Assembly (NCBI GenBank): GCA_011390955.1
Contig: JAABRM010000039.1
Location: forward strand, 1-64,000
DNA length: 64,000 bases
Reading direction: 5' to 3'
DNA from: Oscillatoriales cyanobacterium
GTDB lineage: Bacteria; Cyanobacteriota; Cyanobacteriia; Cyanobacteriales; Laspinemataceae
Numbering within the stretch: position 1 is the first letter of the stretch; each line of letters begins with the position of its first letter. Shown piece after piece: positions 7,821-16,728 of the stretch. Under the pieces are notes generated by a model. That model was not told the DNA's origin and did not search any database. It worked only from the letters and a program-made list of their open reading frames with translations. The position numbers were made by a program, and so were the translations under genes.

Positions 7821-8555
7821 ATGGCGCGGATACTTGTCATCGACGATGACCCGGCAATCTCAGAATTAGTGGCTGTCAATCTCGAAATGGCAGGATATGA
7901 AGTCGATCAAGCCGAAGATGGCATTAAAGGACAAGCTTTGGCTCTCCAAATCATGCCGGACTTGATCGTCCTCGATCTGATGCTACCTAGGGTCGATGGA
8001 TTTACTGTATGTCAACGTCTGCGACGGGATGAACGTACAGGAAACATTCCCGTGTTAATGTTGACGGCTTTAGGTCAAACCCAAGATAAAGTGGAAGGCT
8101 TCAATGCGGGTGCGGATGACTATTTAACCAAACCCTTTGAAGTTGAGGAACTGTTAGCCAGAGTTCGGGCACTGTTGCGAAGAACCGATCGCATCCCAGA
8201 AGCGGCCAAACACGCAGAAATTCTGAGCTACGGTCCATTGACCTTAGTTCCCGAAAGATTTGAAGCCATCTGGTTTACCAAAACCGTGAAGCTGACTCAC
8301 TTGGAGTTTGAATTACTACATTGCCTGTTACAACGGCATGGTCAAACCGTCTCTCCCAGTGAAATTCTCAAAGAAGTCTGGGGCTACGATCCCGATGACG
8401 ATATTGAAACCATCCGGGTACATATCCGCCATTTGAGAACCAAGTTGGAGAAAGATCCTCGCCATCCTCGCTATATTAAGACTGTGTACGGCGCTGGCTA
8501 TTGTTTGGAATTACCCAATAGCACACCAGCGAATCAAAATGCACAAGCCGGATAG
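7821..8555 (+). CDS. rpaA: OmpR-type response regulator RpaA
   Basis: A 244-residue two-component regulator: receiver domain (about 1-118) with acidic pocket DDD (8-10), phospho-acceptor Asp52 in LIVLDLMLP, and Lys104 in LTKPF; then a winged-helix DNA-binding domain (about 135-235). The sequence closely follows what I recall of Synechocystis RpaA, including [19 protein letters not shown] and [16 protein letters not shown], rather than RpaB. In cyanobacteria RpaA is phosphorylated by SasA, is the main circadian output regulator, and also affects phycobilisome-photosystem coupling. It is monocistronic here, with its own terminator downstream. Confidence 0.9.
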   Translation: MARILVIDDDPAISELVAVNLEMAGYEVDQAEDGIKGQALALQIMPDLIVLDLMLPRVDGFTVCQRLRRDERTGNIPVLMLTALGQTQDKVEGFNAGADDYLTKPFEVEELLARVRALLRRTDRIPEAAKHAEILSYGPLTLVPERFEAIWFTKTVKLTHLEFELLHCLLQRHGQTVSPSEILKEVWGYDPDDDIETIRVHIRHLRTKLEKDPRHPRYIKTVYGAGYCLELPNSTPANQNAQAG

Positions 8556-8686
8556 GGCAGCGATCGCACCGAAGGCGAGGAAGATCGAAGGCGATTTAGG
8601 TGAGTTAGGTGAGTTAACAAGCGATCGCGGGTCAATCAGAAATCAACGGCCAGCTAAAAAAATCGAAGTACCAGCAAAGTTAATTC

Positions 8687-8723
8687 AAAAGACAGCTAGG
8701 TTTTTTTAACCGGGCTGTCTTTT
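8687..8723 (+). terminator. Rho-independent terminator of rpaA
   Basis: AAAAGACAGC (8687-8696) pairs with GCTGTCTTTT (8714-8723), about 130 bp after the rpaA stop. The stem is followed by T residues. The symmetric A and T runs could let it work for both strands, including the convergent TPR-CHAT gene. Confidence 0.7.
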
Positions 8724-8844
8724 CGGATTTATACGCTATATATATTGAACGGTGGGCAATGCCCACCCTACATATAATGTCAATGCGTAAGTCCTAATCT
8801 ATATCTATTCTTTTATCTAGCGGATGGGATTACACCGGATTGGA

Positions 8845-11526
8845 TTACAGCCAATTGCCAATCAAGACAAAAGGAGCCCAGAAAAAGGGATGTTGATAGC
8901 GGCTGTCTTGCCGGAGAGCTAATTGTGCCTGACGCAGGGCTTCGGCTTTGCCAATTTGAGCCGATTGGCTCAGTTGTCGGTAAAATTCCACCATCAGTTG
9001 AGCGGTAGATTCGTCTTTCACCGACCAGAGGGTAGCGATGGTGCTCCGCGCCCCAGATCGCACGGCGATTCCCGCTAATCCCAAAGCAGCGCGATCGTCT
9101 CCAGCGGCGGTTTGACAAGCACTGAGAACGAGCAACTCAACGGGACTGGCGAGATTTCTGCCTCGACCTAGGAGTAATCGGCGAAAATCTTCCACTTGAA
9201 TTTTCCCATCCCAAGTGAGAATAAATGTTTCTTCGGTGTTGGAACTAAACTGGGCGTGAGTGGCTAGATGAATGATGGGGAAATCAACGGCCTGGATTTG
9301 TTTTTGTAAGTTGGATGCGGTAAATTCACGATTCAGAAAAACCTGGCTGGGGACTTGTAAGGCAATTTGGTTAATTTCCGACTCCACCGCAGGAAGTTCA
9401 GAAAAGCCTTGGCGAGCTTCGGTCAGTCCACCAGTGAGGATGCTTAAACGTTCTGGCGCGATCGCCCGGGGTTCCAAAAGTTGTAGCCCAGGGGTCAGAG
9501 CAATATTATATTTTTCCATCAAATATTGCTGACCATCGTACAGGGCGCTGGTAGGTAAATTCCGTAACCGACCGTCCATGACGAATACCAGAGTTTGGAT
9601 GCCACTCGCTTTTAAGTCTGTTTCTGCCGGACGAATCAGCCAATCGTAGATTCGTTGATAAACCTGCAAGCGTTGTCTGCTAGAAAAAGCTGGGTTCATC
9701 AGTTTGAGTGCATCTTCCAGGGCGCGGTCAACCTCCCTTTGAGCAATTTGCGTTTCGTAATGCCGCAGGGGTTGCCCCGGTAAAGAGAGAATGACCGCTA
9801 AACGGTCTGGCAAAATAATCGGATAAATAGTTGCAGCGGTGGGATCGATGCGGTCAATTTCCTCTGACTGGGGTTGCAGGCAGGCGTTCCGAAAGAAGTT
9901 GTCTAATTCTGCCAGTTGTAATAGTTCGATGGTTTCTCGCGCTTGCTCAAGATTGGTTTGGCTGACTTGACCTTGAGCATCAGGTTGCAGTAGTAACCCT
10001 ACAAGCTGCCGATAAATCGGTTCGACGCTTTCCCGAAACGAAAATTGCACGTCAGGGGCGATCGCGGTTAAGTCTCCCCGTAAGCTAGAAAGGGCGTGGA
10101 CTGCTTCACGATAAGAAGCGATCGCCCCAGTAATATCCCCCTGCTGCTTGAGAATCCGACCTAGCTGCCATTGCCAACGGGGAATAATATCAGAAGCACT
10201 AATCCCTTGAGCGATCGCCAAAGCTTGCTCGGTGAGAGAACGGGCCTCAGCCCACTGCTCGGTCTGTTCGTATAAATTGCCCAACTGACCCAGGGCAAAG
10301 GATTCCGCCCTGGAGTCCGGTAATTCTCTGGCTTCCCGGACAGCGGTGGCCAATAATTGAGAAATTGATGGCAAAGCGTCGGAATTCACCGTAGCTTGGC
10401 GGCGATTTGCTCTTAATTCCAGATTCATCAAACTTTGAGCATAGTTCGCCCGAGCATATACAGACATCCGACTGGGAGATAAATTCGCGATCGTTAATTC
10501 AATTTGGGGGATTAATTCTCCGGCGTTATTCCATCGTTTCATCTCGATCAGCAGTTGAAACTGATTCAGTTGAGCTTCCACTTTGGCGATCGCCCCGGGT
10601 GCCGCCTCTGCCGCTTGTTGATAATAGTCCAAAGCCCGATTATTTTCTCTCAGGGCTTTAGCCGTATTGCCTAAACTTAATAAAATCCCACTGGTTTCTA
10701 CCCCTGATTCCTGACCCTGAGCCGCTAATTGCCCGGTCATCGCCAAACTTTGCTCTAGGACCTGTTGGGATTTGGCAAAATCCCCTACCACCTGCAAAGC
10801 CATGCCTAAACTATGCAGTGCCGTGGCTTTGACGGGAGAATCCGGCTGTGAATCCAGTTCGGTGTCGATCCGTTCTAGGACAATTCTCGCTCGGTGATAC
10901 TGTCCCAAGGCTTGCAGCGCCCCCGCTTGGTTGATTAAACTGCCCAGTCTTCCCGCTTCATCCCCGCTTTCGGCATAAGCGAGTTCTGCCTGTTTCCAAG
11001 TTTCTAGGGCTGCTTCCGTTTGCCCCATAGTTAGTTGGAGACTGCCTTGAGTATTTAGCACTTCCGGCAAAATTTCCCCTTGCTCCTCTAAGAGTTGCCG
11101 ACTACGAGCGATCGCATCAGCAGCCCGGTCTAGCTGTCCGAGTTCTTGATATGCCAAAGACAGATAGTTAAAACTCAAGGCCGTATTCAGGCGATCGCCT
11201 TGACCCTCAAACCTTTGGGCTGCGCTTTGCCAAGCGGAAATTGCCGCCGCCAAACGTCCTGTAGCGTAAAGATTTCTGCCTTTTTCGATGTAATTTGTGG
11301 CTGCCAGATCGGGAATCGAGGCTAGATTTTTCTGGGGCAGTTGCGGCGATCGCTGAACCAGATCGACGGATAAAACTGGATCGACCCGGTTGACGGTCGT
11401 TTCGGGCAACGGGCGATCGCTGCTATGGGCAATTCGGCTTTGGATGAGAATCACAATCAGAAAAGTCACTAAGCCTAAACTAATGCGATCGAGAATTATT
11501 TTTTTGCGGAAAAAATGTTGATTCAT
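8845..11526 (-). CDS. TPR-CHAT protein (caspase-like peptidase fold), membrane-anchored or secreted
   Basis: A protein of about 893 residues from the ATG at 11526 (a TTG three codons earlier is also open). An N-terminal hydrophobic segment (LGLVTFLIVILIQS) is a signal or anchor. Residues about 80-540 are tetratricopeptide-like helical repeats (for example LNTALSFNYLSLAYQELGQ). The C-terminal CHAT domain has the caspase-type His in HLATHA (near 757) and Cys in LSACQT (near 804), so the catalytic dyad is intact. CHAT proteins are clan CD proteases; related TPR-CHAT proteins serve as effectors in some type III CRISPR systems, but there is no CRISPR or gasdermin-like partner here. It is convergent with rpaA and stands alone. 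Substrate unknown. Confidence 0.85.
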   Translation of the reverse strand: MNQHFFRKKIILDRISLGLVTFLIVILIQSRIAHSSDRPLPETTVNRVDPVLSVDLVQRSPQLPQKNLASIPDLAATNYIEKGRNLYATGRLAAAISAWQSAAQRFEGQGDRLNTALSFNYLSLAYQELGQLDRAADAIARSRQLLEEQGEILPEVLNTQGSLQLTMGQTEAALETWKQAELAYAESGDEAGRLGSLINQAGALQALGQYHRARIVLERIDTELDSQPDSPVKATALHSLGMALQVVGDFAKSQQVLEQSLAMTGQLAAQGQESGVETSGILLSLGNTAKALRENNRALDYYQQAAEAAPGAIAKVEAQLNQFQLLIEMKRWNNAGELIPQIELTIANLSPSRMSVYARANYAQSLMNLELRANRRQATVNSDALPSISQLLATAVREARELPDSRAESFALGQLGNLYEQTEQWAEARSLTEQALAIAQGISASDIIPRWQWQLGRILKQQGDITGAIASYREAVHALSSLRGDLTAIAPDVQFSFRESVEPIYRQLVGLLLQPDAQGQVSQTNLEQARETIELLQLAELDNFFRNACLQPQSEEIDRIDPTAATIYPIILPDRLAVILSLPGQPLRHYETQIAQREVDRALEDALKLMNPAFSSRQRLQVYQRIYDWLIRPAETDLKASGIQTLVFVMDGRLRNLPTSALYDGQQYLMEKYNIALTPGLQLLEPRAIAPERLSILTGGLTEARQGFSELPAVESEINQIALQVPSQVFLNREFTASNLQKQIQAVDFPIIHLATHAQFSSNTEETFILTWDGKIQVEDFRRLLLGRGRNLASPVELLVLSACQTAAGDDRAALGLAGIAVRSGARSTIATLWSVKDESTAQLMVEFYRQLSQSAQIGKAEALRQAQLALRQDSRYQHPFFWAPFVLIGNWL

Positions 11527-12523
11527 ATCTAGCAACAGGGAAAAGAGAATAGTCAGAGACGTAAAAGCCCGCGCCTTCGTCGATGGAGATTGGGGCTAAA
11601 AATTTATACGGGAATCGGCAGGTTTTTACCGGGCAGGAGGAAAATATTTTTCCTTCCTAACAAGTCGATCTGTCAGGCGATCGCTCAGAGAAAGAGGAAA
11701 AATCACACTGCGGCTCCCATCCTACCCGATTGCCTACGGCACGCGCCGCGATCGAGATTAATTCCCGCCTCTGGATCCGAGTCAAGCGGCATCACACCCT
11801 GTGAACATTATTTTATATCTTTTATAAGACTTGCATCGGCCAATCAAATCAGCCGATAAAATTTATCCGCATTTATCCGCATTTATCCGCATTTATCCGC
11901 ATTTATCCGCATTTATTAGTAACATTCTGCCTTCAGCGATCGGATGGCGCAGCGCAAATTTATCAAATATCAAATTATCAGCGATCGGCGCATAATTTCC
12001 CTAATTTTATTATAATTATTTTTTTTGTAATTTAACATAAAATTTCAGAAAATACCACAATTATGGAATTAATAATATGGCCAGAAATATGATGATACTA
12101 TATTATTTATAGTTATATAATTATTATAAGCGATCGCATCCTTTACCTCTGTTTTCATCTCTTGCATAATTTTATCTCCTCGTTCGCGCTTAATTGGCGA
12201 ATATAGTCATTTCAACTGTGCTTGAGAGAGACAAAACATCAGGGGCGCTTGGACGTAGCCAGGGGCGCAAGCATTGCGCCCCTACAATATATGTTTATTT
12301 CCTGTAGGGGAGCAAGCATTGCGCCCAAATAAACTTTGGAATTGTGGCAATTAAAAAAAAATTGGTATAACTATAACCTATATTTTAATCATCGATCGAA
12401 AACCATTCAAGCAAAAAAAAGGGCGGATACTTCCACCCAAACCAACAGAATATTTAAATTAAATATATTTAATTGATGGTCAAATTATGGTCAAAAACCG
12501 ACAAAGCAAAAAACTAGCACAGC
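11527..12523. other. Non-coding kilobase with short repeats
   Basis: No convincing gene; the one longer frame (11590-11859) has no recognisable composition. It contains a five-copy decamer array (11861-11916), two GGGGCGCAAGCATTGCGCCCC-type inverted repeats (about 12262-12285 and 12302-12325), and a long A+T-rich stretch (about 11990-12150). Confidence 0.6.
11861..11916. repeat. Five tandem copies of the decamer ATTTATCCGC
   Basis: Five perfect 10-bp copies run from 11861 to 11910, then a partial unit. A 10-bp period places each copy on the same face of the helix. No protein-coding frame runs through it. Confidence 0.9.
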
Positions 12524-13180
12524 TTATAACAAAGCTTCCATTGCCGCTCCCACAACCCGATGATTTTGATCCAGTCTCAATTGACCCAGGGCAACTTTCG
12601 CCTGAATACCCTTAAATTGTCTTAAAGCCTTAGCGACAGAATAACGCATTCTCCAGGAATCGTGACCACAAAGTGACAGCAACTTCTCCAAAGCCTCTTG
12701 TGCCTTCACAGAATTCGCCAACAATCCTAATGCCTCGACGGAAGCCTCCTGAACCGTGGCATCACTTCCCGCTAAACCGGCAAGACAAATTTCCCACAAA
12801 GCATTCGGTTCTTCCAGATCCATCACCGCTGCCAAAATACTTCGACGAATCAACCAATTTTGATTTTGCTGAAATAGCTCGATTAAATGAGGCAGCGCTG
12901 AGTAACCGTACATAGCCAAAGAATTAGCAGCTTCAGCCCGCACGTTGTAGTCACGGTCATTTTGCATTAAATCTAATAAAGCGGCAAACGCATCAGGTCT
13001 TTGTTTCCGACCTAAACCCATCGCCACAAATGAGCGCACAATAAATTCTGGATCGTTAAGCTTGGTTTTGAGTAGGGGCACTACCACGTCTGGCTCATAG
13101 TTTCTCAACGCGGTTAGGGCTTTGAGGCGTTCTTGGGAGTCCGCACTATTTAAAGCAATTTCAATCTGATTAATTTTCAT
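12524..13180 (-). CDS. HEAT-repeat protein
   Basis: A 218-residue all-helical protein made of HEAT/PBS-lyase-like repeats of about 30 residues (for example DPEFIVRSFVAMGLGRK, DYNVRAEAANSLAMYG, DATVQEASVEALGLLA, SWRMRYSVAKALRQF). This architecture is shared by phycobilin lyase subunits of the CpcE type and the phycobilisome-degradation protein NblB, which are of similar length, but also by many scaffold proteins, so I give no symbol. No signal peptide or membrane segment. It lies 130 bp downstream of the histidine kinase gene on the same strand, but the spacing does not argue for an operon. Confidence 0.75.
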   Translation of the reverse strand: MKINQIEIALNSADSQERLKALTALRNYEPDVVVPLLKTKLNDPEFIVRSFVAMGLGRKQRPDAFAALLDLMQNDRDYNVRAEAANSLAMYGYSALPHLIELFQQNQNWLIRRSILAAVMDLEEPNALWEICLAGLAGSDATVQEASVEALGLLANSVKAQEALEKLLSLCGHDSWRMRYSVAKALRQFKGIQAKVALGQLRLDQNHRVVGAAMEALL

Positions 13181-13310
13181 ATTTATCCATTGAGTATTTA
13201 TTTATAGTTTACATTACTTTACATTCAGCCCGCACGCAAATTTTGTCATTTCACCCCGCATAGCCGCCCGCCCACTCTAAAAGTATTGCCAAATCAGCCT
13301 TTCCCGCTTG

Positions 13311-15449
13311 TCAGTCAACCAGCGTTGTATGTAACTCCGAAGCAATTGGCAAGGGAATTGTCACTGTAAAGGTTGTACCCACCCCCACTTGACTATCCAC
13401 GGTAATCTCTGCCCCGTGCAAATCAGCGGCTTTTTTCACAATGGTCAGTCCCAGTCCAGTACCCGCAATTTTCTTGACATTTTTACAGCGGTGAAATGGT
13501 TCAAATAATTGAGTCAAGTCTTCTGAAGGAATGCCAATGCCTTGGTCTTTAATGGTAAAAATTATTTTTTCCGGATGGCAGTTGACTAAAAAATCAATTC
13601 TAGAGTCTAAACCGGAATATTTGATAGCATTAGAAAGTAAATTTGTCAAGATTTCTTCTAAAAGCTTTCGATCTAAAATAGGCTGGTCTTTTAATCGACT
13701 ACAGTCACCTTGAATAGTCAATAATATTTGCGGTTCTGCCTCATGGTTTAGCTGAAATCTTTGCACGAGATGATCGCAAAATTTAGGTAAATTTAATCCG
13801 CTGGGTAAAAAACGTAGTTTACCGGATTCCGCATGAGCAATTAGTAAAATTTCATCTAGCAGTTCGATCGTGTGCTTGACCGTATTTTCAATGCGTTCAA
13901 AATAAATCTGTTTTTTAGCATGACTCCATAAATTACTGTAAGATTTTAACAATTCGGCGGAGCCTAATATAGTGGTTAAAGGAGTACGAAATTGATGGGA
14001 GGTCATGGAAATAAAATAAGATTTCATTTGATTGAGTTCTTTTTCTCTGGCCAAAGCTTGACTAATTTGGCTTTCCGCTTGTTTGCGTTCTGTAACGTCG
14101 TAAAAAGCAGCGAAAATCGATGAATCGCCATTAAAAACAATTAATCGCATATATACCGCTACCCAAAATGGCGTACCATCTTCTTTCTTGAGCAGAACCT
14201 CATAATTATTAATCTGTTGATATTTTTTGAGAGTTTCTACTAACCGGGTGCGGTCATTGCGATCGCAATAATAATCGGGAGTTTGGCAACCAATCAATTT
14301 TTCAGGCGGCAGGCCAAAGGTTTGGCATAGAGACTGATTGCCATATAAAACTAAGCCATCACTACAGCGGGAAATGACTAGGGGAATGGGCGTGGCATCG
14401 GCGATCGCCCGAAAGCGTTCCTCGCTCTCTCGCAGGGCTTGCTCAATTCTTTTCCGTTCGGTAATTTCGGCAATCAGTTGTTGATTTATTTTGGATAAAT
14501 CCGCGACTCTTAACTCAACTTGTTGTTGCAATATTCCGGGTTGTTCAAGTAGTTTAAAGACGAGATAAGCGACTAATAACCCTATGATAAATATCAAGAG
14601 TATTTCAAAAAATATTTGCTTTTTATATCCCCACCCATTCCTCGGTGAAATATCTAAGATCCAGTCGCCATAAGCTACTTTAACTGAATGAGTAATCGGC
14701 TCGACTAAATCTGCTTTTTGGGAACGGGCAAACACCCAGCGATCGCCTCTCGCTGGATCGAACCACTCTAGCTGATAATCGTAACCCTGTTGAACCAGTT
14801 GGTTAAATTTACTCTCTTGAAGCAAATCGGCGATCGAAATCTCCACAATGGTGAATCCCCAAAATGCTTCGGCGTCAGTATCCTGATTCAGAAACACTGG
14901 CAAATAGCCAACTATCCCCATAATATTTTCGGGGTCTTCGGGAAATAACTCCAAAGGTTTTGTCACTTGAATTGTCCGTGATGCGATCGCGGTTAATCCC
15001 TGTGAAGAATTAGAAGGATCTGTGAATAAATGGCGATCGATTCCTGGCGCATTTTCTCCGCGAGGATACATTTCACGGACAATTCCCTCTGGCGCTAACT
15101 TTAACCGTCTAATCCCCCCTAATGAATTAATCAAATCTGCTGCCAGAGCATCAAAGTTGTTCACCATTCCTTGCTGATGCCGCACAATTAAAGCCAGGGT
15201 AAATGGGGCCCAGAGCGATCGATCTAACTCTCTTTGCAACAATTCACCTTGAATCACTGCAAGCTTATGCACAGCCTCACGTTCTGCATCCACCTGTCGA
15301 TCGGCCAGCAAGTAAATCAGAATGACTTCAATGCTGATGATACTTAAAAATGAAAGGCAAGCAGTCACATATCGGCGCCAGTATCGGCGACACTTGGTCA
15401 TCAGGTGTTGCACTGCCATCGATCGCACCCCTCCAAGAAACTCTCCCAT
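13311..15449 (-). CDS. Sensor histidine kinase with CHASE-type sensor and PAS domain
   Basis: A 712-residue membrane kinase. A transmembrane helix (about 31-49) and a second one (about 281-300) enclose a periplasmic CHASE-like domain. A coiled-coil linker follows (about 305-345), a PAS/PAC domain (about 345-455, ending FYDVTERKQAE), a HisKA domain with the phospho-His in TSHQFRTP (His485), and an HATPase domain with N-box LLSNAIKYS, G1 DQGIGIP and G2 GTGLGLTIVKKA. All catalytic motifs are intact. No response regulator is adjacent, so it is an orphan kinase whose partner and ligand are unknown. An internal ATG 11 codons on is an alternative start. Confidence 0.9.
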   Translation of the reverse strand: MGEFLGGVRSMAVQHLMTKCRRYWRRYVTACLSFLSIISIEVILIYLLADRQVDAEREAVHKLAVIQGELLQRELDRSLWAPFTLALIVRHQQGMVNNFDALAADLINSLGGIRRLKLAPEGIVREMYPRGENAPGIDRHLFTDPSNSSQGLTAIASRTIQVTKPLELFPEDPENIMGIVGYLPVFLNQDTDAEAFWGFTIVEISIADLLQESKFNQLVQQGYDYQLEWFDPARGDRWVFARSQKADLVEPITHSVKVAYGDWILDISPRNGWGYKKQIFFEILLIFIIGLLVAYLVFKLLEQPGILQQQVELRVADLSKINQQLIAEITERKRIEQALRESEERFRAIADATPIPLVISRCSDGLVLYGNQSLCQTFGLPPEKLIGCQTPDYYCDRNDRTRLVETLKKYQQINNYEVLLKKEDGTPFWVAVYMRLIVFNGDSSIFAAFYDVTERKQAESQISQALAREKELNQMKSYFISMTSHQFRTPLTTILGSAELLKSYSNLWSHAKKQIYFERIENTVKHTIELLDEILLIAHAESGKLRFLPSGLNLPKFCDHLVQRFQLNHEAEPQILLTIQGDCSRLKDQPILDRKLLEEILTNLLSNAIKYSGLDSRIDFLVNCHPEKIIFTIKDQGIGIPSEDLTQLFEPFHRCKNVKKIAGTGLGLTIVKKAADLHGAEITVDSQVGVGTTFTVTIPLPIASELHTTLVD

Positions 15450-15876
15450 CTAAGTAAAAGTGATTCAGGAAATCCTCAACCGGGTTTGTCTGTGAATTTT
15501 CGCCGATGAAAAATCGGCAAACAACCTAGTTGTTTAATTCCCGTCCCTCTCCAGTGTAACCATCTTGTAGATAAAAAATTAGCTAATGGAACTTAACCGT
15601 CGTTAAATCCCATTAGCTAACTATTTTTATACTATTGAAGTACATCACTCGGAGAAACGAATTACCCAGCTATCTGTAACAGACCTTACGCATTATTTAA
15701 TATCAAGCCCTCTATGTAGGGTTGATTCGCGAATCAACCCTACAGATTTAGGGTTGATGCGTAATTCCTGTGTAAGACTGGCAAAAGCCCGTCAATGTCC
15801 GATGATGGACAATACCCACCAGCCAAATAAAATGCTTAAATCTTAAATTTGCGTAAGCTGGAAATCAGAATTGACT
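15450..15876. other. Spacer with two inverted repeats
   Basis: No gene seen. TTAGCTAATGG (15579-15589) pairs with CCATTAGCTAA (15610-15620), a possible terminator-like hairpin. GTAGGGTTGATTCG/CGAATCAACCCTAC (15717-15744) is a perfect inverted repeat of the GTAGGG...CCCTAC type. Confidence 0.55.
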
Positions 15877-16179
15877 CTACCCAATCCAACGTCCAGTACC
15901 GCGAGGTAAATCTTCCGATGTTTGGTTGGTGCTATCTTGATTCATCCCATGACGAAATCCCTGCACCAGATTTTCGGGTCGATTTAACTGAATATAACAA
16001 TCTTCCCGACCTAAACCTCGGGAGCAGATTTCCCCAGGATTTTCTCCGTCAGCCAGAATTGTAGTTTGTGAAGCGGATGGAATGAATCGGGAAGAGAGAT
16101 CGCCACTCGCTTTGTTAATTGCAATTGTACCAGCGATCGGCAATAAAGTTGAAACCAAAATAAATGAAGAAATACGCAT
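15877..16179 (-). CDS. Small secreted hypothetical protein
   Basis: I do not recognise this 100-residue protein. It begins with a good signal peptide (MRISSFILVSTLLPIAGTIA, with cleavage likely soon after). The mature part is short and polar with two cysteines spaced as ICSRGLGREDCYI, which could form a disulfide in the periplasm. No Shine-Dalgarno sequence is visible upstream. An overlapping plus-strand frame (15849-16064) has no such features. Coding status rests mainly on the signal peptide. Confidence 0.5.
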   Translation of the reverse strand: MRISSFILVSTLLPIAGTIAINKASGDLSSRFIPSASQTTILADGENPGEICSRGLGREDCYIQLNRPENLVQGFRHGMNQDSTNQTSEDLPRGTGRWIG

Positions 16180-16728
16180 AGAGTATTTTCAGGAGATTTT
16201 TTTCTATCGGAGTTATTTCCCTGTTATTTCCCTATACGCATTACTTAAATTAAGTCAGGACAATTTTTAGTTAGGAATTATTTTTTTATTAAATAAAAAT
16301 CATCTTATGGTAATTTAAAATTAACCAGGATTTTATCCTGTCTGATATCCAGATTAACTTGGCTATTTTACTGATAAAAATCACTAAATATTTACCAATT
16401 ATGAAGATTTGGTAAAGTTAACCATCTGCCCCTGTAACCTTCCCAGAAATATATAGCGCTTCGCGATTTAGATTTAATGATGCCAGACAAACATACCCCC
16501 TATCCCCCCTTAAAAAGGAGGGAACAAGAGGTATTTATATGTACCTTAAAATAGCGAAAACTGCTGTAAAGATAATTAAGATAAAAAGATTGGTGGTTTC
16601 TTCAGACCATACCTTCGCCATTTTTTGCACTTTGAGGATTACCTTATCCCAAGCCAACGGACAACGGAGGCATCTTTCTAATTGGCGAAGGTATGATTCA
16701 GGGAAACCGGGTTTTCCAGAAAGCAAGA
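16180..16728. other. Spacer upstream of the small secreted gene, with one long inverted repeat
   Basis: No supported gene. CATACCTTCGCCA (16608-16620) is repeated inverted as TGGCGAAGGTATG (16683-16695) across 62 nt. The left part is A+T-rich and may hold the promoter of the small secreted gene. A fragment TATATAGCGCTTCGCGATTT near 16451 resembles the ends of the proX-proW element. Confidence 0.5.

Noticed and set aside
11590-11859. 89-codon plus-strand frame in the 1-kb spacer
   Set aside because: No domain, no ribosome binding site, composition like translated spacer.
15849-16064. 71-codon plus-strand frame overlapping the small secreted protein
   Set aside because: The minus-strand frame has a signal peptide and this one has no supporting feature.
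16535-16726. 63-codon minus-strand frame with a hydrophobic end
   Set aside because: The hydrophobic run is at the C-terminus of an otherwise featureless frame that covers an inverted repeat.
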